A stretch of 18,426 bases of DNA from Bacteroidales bacterium (lineage in GTDB: Bacteria; Bacteroidota; Bacteroidia; Bacteroidales; Muribaculaceae): the NCBI GenBank assembly GCA_030526455.1, contig JAUNCU010000007.1, positions 12,731 to 31,156 on the forward strand, in the 5' to 3' direction. The translations under genes were made by a program, and so were the position numbers. The notes under the pieces are model-generated. The model made no database searches and was not told the DNA's origin. It saw only the letters and a list, made by a program, of their open reading frames with translations. Below are positions 1 to 5,795 of this stretch, one piece after another. Within the stretch, counting starts at the first letter, position 1. Each line of letters begins with the position of its first letter.

Positions 1-62
1 GAAATTGGAAGTTGGAAGATAGGGGGAGATGAGGATTTAGCGCGCGTGGGATTCTCACTCGT

Positions 63-1418
63 TCAGCAATGCTGCTCGATGATTTTGTCGAGTAGGCTCA
101 CGAGGTAGAAGGGCACGTTGATGAGGCGGTAGGGCTTCGACGATGGTGCGGGAGTGACAGTCTCTTGCACCGAAAACTCGCCGCTCCACACTCTTATGGC
201 GCTCACCTGGCGCTCGCAGTTGTTCACGAAGGCGTGGATGGAGCGCAGGTGGGAATTGGTTCCGGCCTTCACCTCTATGGGCACGATTTTTCCCATGGTG
301 GGCCACACGAAGTCGATTTCGGCGTCGGCGCCTTTCTTGTCGCGCACCCAGAAGTGCTGCTCCTCTTTGTAGTGCTTGTCGAGCAGCACCCTTAACTCCT
401 GCGCCACGATTTGCTCGGCGGCGTGGCCTCTCCAGGTGTCGAGGAGGTCTTTGTTTTGAAGATACTCCAGTTGGATGTCGGCAAAGAAATTCACCAGCCC
501 CGCATCCACCCAAATCAGTTTTGGCGAACGCGTGAGCGCGGGAATCGCGGGCGCTTTGGTGGCGGTGATGGGGTAGTCGAGCGACAGGATGAATGCTTTC
601 TGCAGCACATCGAAGGCCTCGTGAACGGCGGTGGAGGTGTAGTCGCTTCCCGCAAATTTCGCGAAGGTGATGGCCTCGCCAGCCTGTGCCCAACCGTAAT
701 TGAGGATGTGGCGCATCACGGCGATTTGCTTTTCGTTTTTGCCGTAGCGCTCCAAGTCTTCCACATAGCCTTTGCGGAGCGACTGGTAGATGGGCGCCAG
801 CGCCATGATGTCGCGGTTTTTGGCGAAATTCACCACCGCTTCGGGCATGCCGCCCACGAGTGCGTAGGTGTTGAAATCCTTTATCAGTTCGCCGTGGATG
901 CCTGCGTCGATGTGCTCGTAGTCGAGCAGCGCTTCCGTCCACATTTCGCCTTTTATGGCGGCGAGGTATTCCTGGAAGGAGAATGGGCGTAGGGTGAGAT
1001 ACTCCACGCGCCCCACGGGGAAAGAGATGTGCTCCTTCACCAGCGACTGAAGGCGCGATCTAGCAGCCACCACATGCAGCCAAGGTGCTTGCTCGTAGAA
1101 GAATCTCAAAAAGCCCACGGCTTTGGCGTTCTCTTGGATTTCGTCGATGAATATCAAGATGCTTGACGCATCCTTTCTGGCGATGCCATTTTTCAGGAAA
1201 AGGAATCGAAGCATGTCGTCGACGCGCGAATAGGTGTTGAACAAGGCTGCGTCGTCGGCGTGCTCCAGGTTCAGACTGATGAAATGGTTGAATTCCTTGG
1301 CGAATTCCATCACCAAAGTAGTCTTTCCCACCTGGCGTGCGCCACGCAGCACGAGAGGCTTTCTGCCGTCTTTATTTTTCCATACTCGCAGGCTTTCTAA
1401 TAAAGTGCGCTTGTGCAT
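63..1418 (-). CDS. AAA ATPase with C-terminal DUF4143 (nuclease-fold) domain
   Basis: 451 residues from the ATG at 1418. Walker A is GARQVGKT at residues 26-33 and Walker B is ILIFIDEI at 87-94. GGMPEAV at 189-195 and a C-terminal D369 / E382-x-K384 pattern (IEVKAG) fit the PD-(D/E)xK-like DUF4143 half. This family of single-gene ATPases is abundant and mobile in Bacteroidales; the cellular role is not established, and defence or toxin-like functions are only suggested. The reading frame stays open upstream to 1859, but the start at 1418 is chosen because family homology begins there and a promoter lies just before it. The sensor region reads AARSRL (118-123) where relatives, as I recall them, have AAGSLL, so ATPase activity may be impaired. 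It stands alone downstream of the ftsZ relic, on the same strand as the dcw genes. Family assignment is firm, function is not. Confidence 0.88.
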   Translation of the reverse strand: MHKRTLLESLRVWKNKDGRKPLVLRGARQVGKTTLVMEFAKEFNHFISLNLEHADDAALFNTYSRVDDMLRFLFLKNGIARKDASSILIFIDEIQENAKAVGFLRFFYEQAPWLHVVAARSRLQSLVKEHISFPVGRVEYLTLRPFSFQEYLAAIKGEMWTEALLDYEHIDAGIHGELIKDFNTYALVGGMPEAVVNFAKNRDIMALAPIYQSLRKGYVEDLERYGKNEKQIAVMRHILNYGWAQAGEAITFAKFAGSDYTSTAVHEAFDVLQKAFILSLDYPITATKAPAIPALTRSPKLIWVDAGLVNFFADIQLEYLQNKDLLDTWRGHAAEQIVAQELRVLLDKHYKEEQHFWVRDKKGADAEIDFVWPTMGKIVPIEVKAGTNSHLRSIHAFVNNCERQVSAIRVWSGEFSVQETVTPAPSSKPYRLINVPFYLVSLLDKIIEQHC

Positions 1419-1437
1419 ATTTGTAAAATATTGGTTT

Positions 1438-1478
1438 TCAGTTGCAAATATACATAAATTTTCTAAAGTAGGGTCAAG
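1438..1478 (-). promoter_or_regulatory. Bacteroidetes-type promoter of the ATPase gene
   Basis: On the minus strand TATATTTG (1445-1452) is a perfect match to the Bacteroidetes -7 consensus TAnnTTTG. CTTG (1475-1478) lies 22 bp upstream as a near -33 box. The ATG is 26 bp further on. The -33 element falls inside the gene-proximal copy of the 33-bp-spaced repeats, so a protein binding those repeats would compete with RNA polymerase. That regulatory reading is inference. Confidence 0.55.
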
Positions 1479-1544
1479 AATTAGCAATTTTCTTTCTAAA
1501 GTAGGGGCAAGAACTGGCGAAATTCTTTCTAAAGTAGGGGCAAG
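1460..1544. repeat. Three direct repeats at 33-bp spacing upstream of the ATPase
   Basis: The 19-bp core TTTCTAAAGTAGGGGCAAG occurs at 1460-1478 (one mismatch), 1493-1511 and 1526-1544, each 33 bp apart. If translated in the frame of the ATPase they would encode repeated APTLE motifs. I think they are non-coding, because they lie upstream of the promoter -7 box. Exact spacing of about three helical turns suits repeated operator sites. Confidence 0.8.
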
Positions 1545-1552
1545 GTGGGGGA

Positions 1553-1584
1553 TTTCGCTAAAGGGGACGTCCCCTTTAGCGAAA
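1553..1584. repeat. Perfect 32-bp palindrome
   Basis: TTTCGCTAAAGGGGAC is followed directly by its exact reverse complement, centred on GACGTC with no loop. There is no T-run on either side, so it does not look like an intrinsic terminator. It could be an operator for a dimeric protein or a dispersed palindromic element. It lies 8 bp beyond the third 33-bp-spaced repeat. Confidence 0.85.
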
Positions 1585-1627
1585 ATGCACGTTTTTGAGA
1601 TTTTTTGGGGGCGGTTGGGGTGTGTGT

Positions 1628-1663
1628 AGAAAAAGCCCTCGCTCCTGGGTGGGGCGGGGGCTT
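1628..1663 (-). terminator. Probable intrinsic terminator, possibly the original ftsZ terminator
   Basis: Read on the minus strand, AGCCCCCGC (1654-1662) pairs with GCGAGGGCT (1634-1642) with one C/A mismatch and an 11-base loop, followed by a run of T (1630-1634). It lies about 66 bp beyond the stranded ftsZ 3' end in the ftsZ direction. It has no intact gene just upstream now, which suggests it once ended the ftsZ transcript. Confidence 0.6.
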
Positions 1664-1719
1664 GGGTATTTTGGGTTTTGGAGTTCCTGTTTTTGCAGCG
1701 AGGGGGCTGTTCTCTTTTC

Positions 1720-1830
1720 AGGTGGGCATTAGCCGCCGAATGAGATTGTGCCTGTGGTTTTCTTTTGTTCTTGTGCTGCGGGTTGCTCTGCTGGGCGGGC
1801 GATGCTGGCTGCGCTGCGGAGTTCTTCGAT
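1720..1830 (-). pseudogene. Stranded copy of the ftsZ 3' end (direct repeat, distal copy)
   Basis: This is a 111-bp near-identical copy of 4374-4484. It carries the last 33 codons of ftsZ, the stop codon and 9 bp downstream. Only two positions differ: 1774 (silent, alanine codon 437) and 1802 (would change Thr428 to Ile). There is no further ftsZ sequence upstream of the copy. It is out of frame with the ATPase and is not expected to be translated usefully. It marks one boundary of the inserted segment. Confidence 0.92.
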
Positions 1831-1974
1831 AAGTTTACTGGCTCTGGAGTTGTGTACATTTGTTAGAGTAGGTAATTGGTAATAGCAATATGTGTGCAAT
1901 CACGCGAAAATGATGTACTTTCTACATTTAAAAATTACAATTAAAAAATTTTCCAAAATATTTTCATCCAAATG

Positions 1975-2006
1975 TTTGGAATGTTTCAAAAAGAGAACCA
2001 TCTTTG
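1975..2006 (+). promoter_or_regulatory. Candidate promoter of the decayed small gene
   Basis: TTTG (1975-1978) is followed after 20 bp by CATCTTTG (1999-2006), one mismatch from TAnnTTTG. The spacing fits the Bacteroidetes -33/-7 pattern. The -33 box overlaps the near-palindrome TCCAAATGTTTGGA (1967-1980), a possible operator. The start codon follows at 2023. Confidence 0.4.
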
Positions 2007-2022
2007 CGTCAAATAAAAAAAT

Positions 2023-2379
2023 ATGCGTTTGTTAAGTTTTAAAAGATACGGAGTTAAATATAAAGCTGCAACCCAAGTGACTGGTAAGCTAGGATTCTCC
2101 AAAGCGACTAGCGACACACTTCGGTTTGAATCACGACAATATGTGAATTTCTTTTTGGATGATTATGAGAGAGATTTGTATATGGTCATTTTGGCGGGAT
2201 TTGTCTGCGGCCCTTTTATAGTTTTGGCATCAAGTGGATATTGTTGAATAAATCTCGCTGCATTATTTAATTAACCTGGATATGACTATGAATATAATCA
2301 CAACTCATTTATCTTTGACTTTGTAAGATTTTTGCAGTTAGATGCCGATTGCAGTGGAGAAGTCTACGAGATGGTTTAA
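2023..2379 (+). pseudogene. Small Bacteroidetes hypothetical gene broken by two in-frame stops
   Basis: The frame opening at ATG 2023 runs 74 codons to TGA (2245-2247). Translation in the same frame continues plausibly through a second stop TAA (2272-2274) to TAA at 2377-2379, 118 residues in all. Past the stops it reads on as PGYDYEYN, then FIFDFVRF and LDADCSGEVYEM. The start (LLSFKRYGVKYKA, then TGKLGFSK) and these C-terminal motifs resemble, from memory, a family of roughly 110-120-residue Bacteroidetes proteins of unknown function. Sense-like sequence after both stops in one frame points to nonsense mutations, not a short gene. A genuine 74-residue product cannot be excluded. Confidence 0.6.
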
Positions 2380-2699
2380 CGATATGAAAATAAAATGTTG
2401 AATAATTAAAATTATATATTATGAAATAGACATAAAGGGGTGAAAAAAATCTCGTGCGCCCGGTCAAAGTTGCACGAGAATGCTATAAATTCCTGAGTTT
2501 CGCATTGTTGAGGAGTTTAAGCCCCAACCCGCAGGACGTAATATTTGGTTTTTAAATTTACAAAATTCTTTTGACATACACAAATGTTGTCACGTCCTGA
2601 AAAATGCTTTTAACAATGTTTGCACTGCCCCTACCGCCGTCTGGTGCGGTCTTTGTGATTTTGTCTTTTAAAAGTCGTTTTTAAAATTTTTAACCTAAT
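2380..2699. other. Gene-free AT-rich stretch with inverted repeats
   Basis: No credible coding sequence. It holds an 8-bp perfect hairpin (2450-2457 with 2472-2479, 14-base loop), a spaced inverted repeat CAGGACGT / ACGTCCTG (2532-2539 and 2592-2599), and a short GC hairpin (2633-2637 with 2646-2650) followed by T-rich sequence just before the next gene. It probably contains the promoter and leader of the gene at 2700, but I find no convincing TTTG / TAnnTTTG pair. Confidence 0.5.
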
Positions 2700-3434
2700 A
2701 TGTTAAAAGATGTTGTTGTGAATAACAAAAAGAAGGGCGAGGTTGGATTTAGAGATACCTCGGCCAAGGCTTTAGCAAAAGCCTATCGAAAGTTTCAGAA
2801 AATAAAAAATTTTGGAACAGAGTATTGCAAAAACGCTATGCGTTGTGGAAAATATGGGATTCCTCTTTTGGACCCATATTATGGGGCGTTACCCACAAGC
2901 TATGTGAGCATTTCAAGCCCTACCTGTGACGACCCTGCACATGCCTGTATGACTTGTTTTGACTATGACTATATCTTGGAAAGGATGTGGTATGAACCAG
3001 ACAAGTATGTAGACAGACTTCTTAGGTATCAATGTTTTGGTACATTGGATTTTTCCATGAAAGTCGACGATCCTCTTGGTGCTCAAATCGGGAACAAATA
3101 TCGCAATCATGCGTTATCTTTCTATTTCCAAGAACGTGGAGCACGTCATCTTCCTGTGATTGGTTGGAGTTCACGCCCATCGTTTGATTTCTGTTTTCAG
3201 GGATTTTCGAAAGGTGGAGCTGTAATGGTGTCTACACTTGGCGTTTTGAGGGATGAACGCTCGCAAGGGTATTTTAAACTCGGATTCTGTGAAATGCTAA
3301 AACAACTGAATCCTGATGTTGTGGTAATTTATGGTGATGGTAGTAGAGAACGGTTCTCTTGGATGCCACAGGAGTTGGAGATTGTATTTGTTACACCGCT
3401 TAGACTGGAAAGGGCACGAACATATGGGAGATAG
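2700..3434 (+). CDS. DUF4417-like protein
   Basis: 244 residues. The central and C-terminal parts carry features I associate with DUF4417: YGIPLL near the start of the domain, the FDYDYILERMWYEPDKYVDRL block, a PLGAQIGNKYRNH stretch, VIGWSSRPSFDFCFQG, and a final EMLKQLNPDVVVIYGD. DUF4417 proteins occur in phages, plasmids and other mobile DNA of many bacteria; their biochemical function is not known to me. The N-terminus is lysine-rich with no signal peptide or membrane segment, so a cytoplasmic protein is expected. A cysteine group (CDDPAHACMTC, about residues 76-86) might bind metal. The stop overlaps the start of the next gene by 11 bp, indicating translational coupling. Codon use is AT-rich compared with the dcw genes. 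Confidence 0.75.
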   Translation: MLKDVVVNNKKKGEVGFRDTSAKALAKAYRKFQKIKNFGTEYCKNAMRCGKYGIPLLDPYYGALPTSYVSISSPTCDDPAHACMTCFDYDYILERMWYEPDKYVDRLLRYQCFGTLDFSMKVDDPLGAQIGNKYRNHALSFYFQERGARHLPVIGWSSRPSFDFCFQGFSKGGAVMVSTLGVLRDERSQGYFKLGFCEMLKQLNPDVVVIYGDGSRERFSWMPQELEIVFVTPLRLERARTYGR

Positions 3435-3828
3435 GGGGTCTTTTGCTACCGATTACGGTAAAACAGGAGGCATTCCTCCCGAGAATCGTAAGTATTCAAT
3501 GGTTGGCGTTATCGGAAATATCAAGGTGATACAAAGTGATGAGATATCAAATAATCATACTCCGACGTATTCCAATACTAGTAACACAACTTACTACTCA
3601 TATTCGAAGGAGCGCGACAGAATTGAAAGTATCTTGTATTATCGCAATCATCGCCTTGTGAAGAGTGTAGATTTTGGTAAGGAGGGAGAAACCCCACATG
3701 TTCATTATTGGAGTTCGTCAGGAATGGTTGGTCGTAGAAGGCACGATAGACGAAAAATTTTCGAGTTATCTGACCGAGACAAACGTCTGATGGATGCCGC
3801 AATAGATTTTCATTTACAGCATAATTAA
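3424..3828 (+). CDS. Small basic hypothetical protein, toxin- or phage-head-tail-like
   Basis: 134 residues from ATG 3424. An in-frame ATG at 3331 exists, but the start at 3424 is preferred because the product then begins MGDRG and overlaps the previous gene by only 11 bp. Visible features are a glycine-rich start, a Ser/Thr/Tyr-rich middle, then ILYYRNHRLVKSVDFG, PHVHYW, and an Arg-rich block (GRRRHDRRK) ending in LSDRDKRLMDAA. From memory this layout (MGxRG start, IxYY, an HxH motif, basic stretch, final helix) resembles small domains at the ends of phage head proteins and polymorphic toxins in other phyla. K/R outnumber D/E by roughly 21 to 17, with several histidines in addition. No catalytic function can be assigned. 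Confidence 0.65.
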   Translation: MGDRGSFATDYGKTGGIPPENRKYSMVGVIGNIKVIQSDEISNNHTPTYSNTSNTTYYSYSKERDRIESILYYRNHRLVKSVDFGKEGETPHVHYWSSSGMVGRRRHDRRKIFELSDRDKRLMDAAIDFHLQHN

Positions 3829-3829
3829 G

Positions 3830-4264
3830 ATGGAAAGAAAGATTCTAATTGAAAATTTTTGGAAAGTAGGTAAAAATGGTGACCGAAATCTTTATGAAGA
3901 AGATTTAGGCTGGTCGGATAGTTGTTGCAAAGCTGCCCGTTCAAACTATTCGGAATATGTGTTCCGTTACTGGGTTGAAGAAGTGGGACTGAATATTTTG
4001 TTTTATTGGGTGGAAGACAAGCGTTTCTACACCATTCAAACAGAAAGAGATCCGGTTGAAGTTCGCCGCATCAACCTTAATCCCAATTGGGACGGGGAAT
4101 GCGAACTGACTAAAGCAGGGTCTGACTTGGGACCGACTACAGCTTCTGAGGGAGAGATTATTCAGACATTTGATGATCTCACAGAGATTTGGTCAAATCT
4201 TTCTATTAACAATGTTCCACTTGAAAAGGTTTTGGAGCATTCCGTTATCATTGAGATGGACTAA
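3830..4264 (+). CDS. Small acidic hypothetical protein, possible immunity partner
   Basis: 144 residues, starting one base after the stop of the preceding gene, so it is almost certainly co-transcribed and coupled. It is clearly acidic (about 28 D/E against 15 K/R), rich in tryptophan and other aromatics, with no signal peptide, membrane helix or known motif that I recognise. Size, charge and position right after a small basic protein match the common layout of immunity proteins in toxin-immunity pairs, but this is inference from context. It ends 12 bp before a strong terminator, closing the cassette. The alternative is an unrelated phage-derived hypothetical. Confidence 0.7.
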   Translation: MERKILIENFWKVGKNGDRNLYEEDLGWSDSCCKAARSNYSEYVFRYWVEEVGLNILFYWVEDKRFYTIQTERDPVEVRRINLNPNWDGECELTKAGSDLGPTTASEGEIIQTFDDLTEIWSNLSINNVPLEKVLEHSVIIEMD

Positions 4265-4275
4265 ATTCTAAAATC

Positions 4276-4312
4276 AAACCGAGCCATTTGTAATGATGGC
4301 TCGGTTTTCTTC
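4276..4312. terminator. Bidirectional intrinsic terminator between the cassette and ftsZ
   Basis: AAACCGAGCCAT (4276-4287) pairs perfectly with ATGGCTCGGTTT (4296-4307), with an 8-base loop. The plus strand continues TTTTCTT from the stem and the minus strand continues with T-rich sequence. It sits between two convergent genes and can end both the cassette transcript and the dcw/ftsZ transcript. Confidence 0.88.
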
Positions 4313-4373
4313 GTTCTGCTAGATGTCAAGACTTGCTTTGGGCTTGCCTTGTTTTTGACTTTTCGGATAGGCT

Positions 4374-4484
4374 AGGTGGGCATTAGCCGCCGAATGAGAT
4401 TGTGCCTGTGGTTTTCTTTTGTTCTTGGGCTGCGGGTTGCTCTGCTGGGCGGGCGGTGCTGGCTGCGCTGCGGAGTTCTTCGAT
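4374..4484. repeat. Direct repeat, proximal copy (functional ftsZ 3' end)
   Basis: This is the partner of 1720-1830, with 109 of 111 positions identical at a distance of 2,654 bp. It covers FtsZ residues 419-451, the TAA stop and 9 bp beyond. Homology ends abruptly at both edges. Confidence 0.92.
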
Positions 4485-5738
4485 TTTGTTCTTCAGTTTC
4501 TGGTCGCGGTTGTAGGACGGCGTTTCCTCGAAGAGATCGATGATTTCGTCGTTGTCGAGGTCTTCGGGTTTGAAGATGAAGAATTTCGCTTCGGCGCGTT
4601 CGATCTGCGTCTGAGTGGCTTTGCCGCCGTATTCCTGCTCGATGCGTGTGGTGCCTTCGGTTTCGGCCTTCTTTGCTGCGCTAGGCTTTGCGGCTGGCGC
4701 GTCGGCTTCAAGCGAAACGTCGAAACCCGCTGCGAGGATGGTGATCTTCACCTGGTCGTCGAGCGTGTCGTCGTAGGCCACACCCCAAATCACGTCCACA
4801 TCGGGGCTGATGTTGGTCATGAATCGGCTCATTTCGTCGATTTCCGCCATCTTGAACGGCACTTGCGACTTGCGCGAGTAGTAGATGTTCACCAGGATGG
4901 TCTTCGAGCCGTCCACGTTGCGGTTCTTCAGCAGCGGCGAGTTGAGGGCGTCTTCGATAGCCTTAGTCACGCGCTTTTCGCCTTCGCCGTAGCCCGTGCT
5001 GATGATGGCCACGCCACCGTCGCGCAGGGTGGTGTTCACGTCCTTGAAGTCGAGGTTGATGCGGCCTTCGGTGGTGATGAGTTCCGAGATGCTTCGTGCT
5101 GCCACGGTGAGGGTGTCGTCGGCCTTGCCGAAGGCATTGTCGAAGTCGAGGTCGGGGTAGATTTCGGTGAGGCGCTCATTGTTGATGATGAGGAGGGCGT
5201 CGACGTATTTCTGCATCTCGTCGGCACCGTCGAGCGCCTTGAGCACCTTCTTGGGGCCTTCGAAGAGGAATGGGATGGTCACGATACCGATGGTGAGGAT
5301 ACCCTTGTCGCGGGCGATTTTCGCCACCACAGGCGCTGCACCGGTGCCGGTGCCACCGCCCATACCGGCGGTGATAAACACCATCTTGGTGTCGTCGTCG
5401 AAGAGCGCGCTAATTTCGTCGGCGCTTTCCAGAGCGGCTTCGCGTGCCACCTCAGGCATATTGCCCGCACCGAGGCCACCGCAAGTCTTGGGGCCGATGA
5501 GCAGGCGATTAGGCACTGGCGAAGTGTTGAGCGCCTGACGGTCGGTGTTGAGCACTACAAACGAAACGCCGTTCACGTTTTGAGCGTACATGTGATTGAT
5601 GGCGTTGCTGCCACCGCCACCCACGCCCACCACCTTGATGATTGTGGGCATTTCAAACGATTCGGGCTTGCCTTGCGCGTTCATTTGCACGAAGCCTGAA
5701 TCCTTGTCAATTTCGTTGTAAATATTGTTGTCGGTCAT
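4383..5738 (-). CDS. ftsZ: Cell division GTPase FtsZ
   Basis: 451 residues. This tubulin homologue polymerises with GTP into the Z-ring at midcell. The nucleotide-binding N-terminus has VVGVGGGGSNAI (36-47), the tubulin signature GMGGGTGTGAAP is at 125-136, and the T7 catalytic loop contains NLDFKD (228-233), so it should be an active GTPase. After the folded core (to about 345) come an Ala/Lys-rich linker, a likely partner-binding segment near DEIIDLFEETPSYNR (397-411), and a Pro/Gln tail ending TGTISFGG. The last 33 residues are encoded within the direct repeat, so the tail may have been supplied by the inserted segment. It lies 57 bp after ftsA and is last in the operon. Confidence 0.98.
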   Translation of the reverse strand: MTDNNIYNEIDKDSGFVQMNAQGKPESFEMPTIIKVVGVGGGGSNAINHMYAQNVNGVSFVVLNTDRQALNTSPVPNRLLIGPKTCGGLGAGNMPEVAREAALESADEISALFDDDTKMVFITAGMGGGTGTGAAPVVAKIARDKGILTIGIVTIPFLFEGPKKVLKALDGADEMQKYVDALLIINNERLTEIYPDLDFDNAFGKADDTLTVAARSISELITTEGRINLDFKDVNTTLRDGGVAIISTGYGEGEKRVTKAIEDALNSPLLKNRNVDGSKTILVNIYYSRKSQVPFKMAEIDEMSRFMTNISPDVDVIWGVAYDDTLDDQVKITILAAGFDVSLEADAPAAKPSAAKKAETEGTTRIEQEYGGKATQTQIERAEAKFFIFKPEDLDNDEIIDLFEETPSYNRDQKLKNKIEELRSAASTARPAEQPAAQEQKKTTGTISFGG

Positions 5739-5795
5739 TGTCGTCGATCGTTAAAGAGTGGATACTGTGTTGGATAATAGGGTGGTGCGGAGGGC

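Larger units (their letters stand above)
1831..4373. mobile_element. Putative insertion bounded by duplicated ftsZ 3' ends
   Basis: This 2.54-kb segment lies exactly between the two copies of the ftsZ end. It is visibly richer in A+T than the flanking dcw operon, and all its genes run on the plus strand against ftsZ. It carries a decayed small gene, a DUF4417-like gene, two small hypothetical genes and a bidirectional terminator. I see no integrase, transposase or relaxase, so it is either a passive cassette moved in trans, an element that lost its recombinase, or the product of recombination with a foreign fragment carrying an ftsZ end. Element status is inferred from the repeats and composition. 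Confidence 0.5.

Noticed and set aside
1..62. Left-edge sequence beyond the ATPase stop
   Set aside because: Purine-rich spacer with no hairpin or gene that can be supported.
1460..1544. Spaced repeats considered as a CRISPR array
   Set aside because: Only three 19-bp cores with 14-bp spacers, two of the spacers similar to each other, and no cas genes nearby.
1553..1584. Palindrome considered as an intrinsic terminator
   Set aside because: There is no loop and no T-run on either strand after the stem.
3331..3423. Earlier start for the 134-residue cassette protein
   Set aside because: It would overlap the DUF4417-like gene by 104 bp; the MGDRG start at 3424 gives a normal coupled overlap.
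4419..5699. Long plus-strand open frame opposite ftsZ (426 codons)
   Set aside because: It is antisense to a clear ftsZ, with His/Val-biased shadow composition and no motif.
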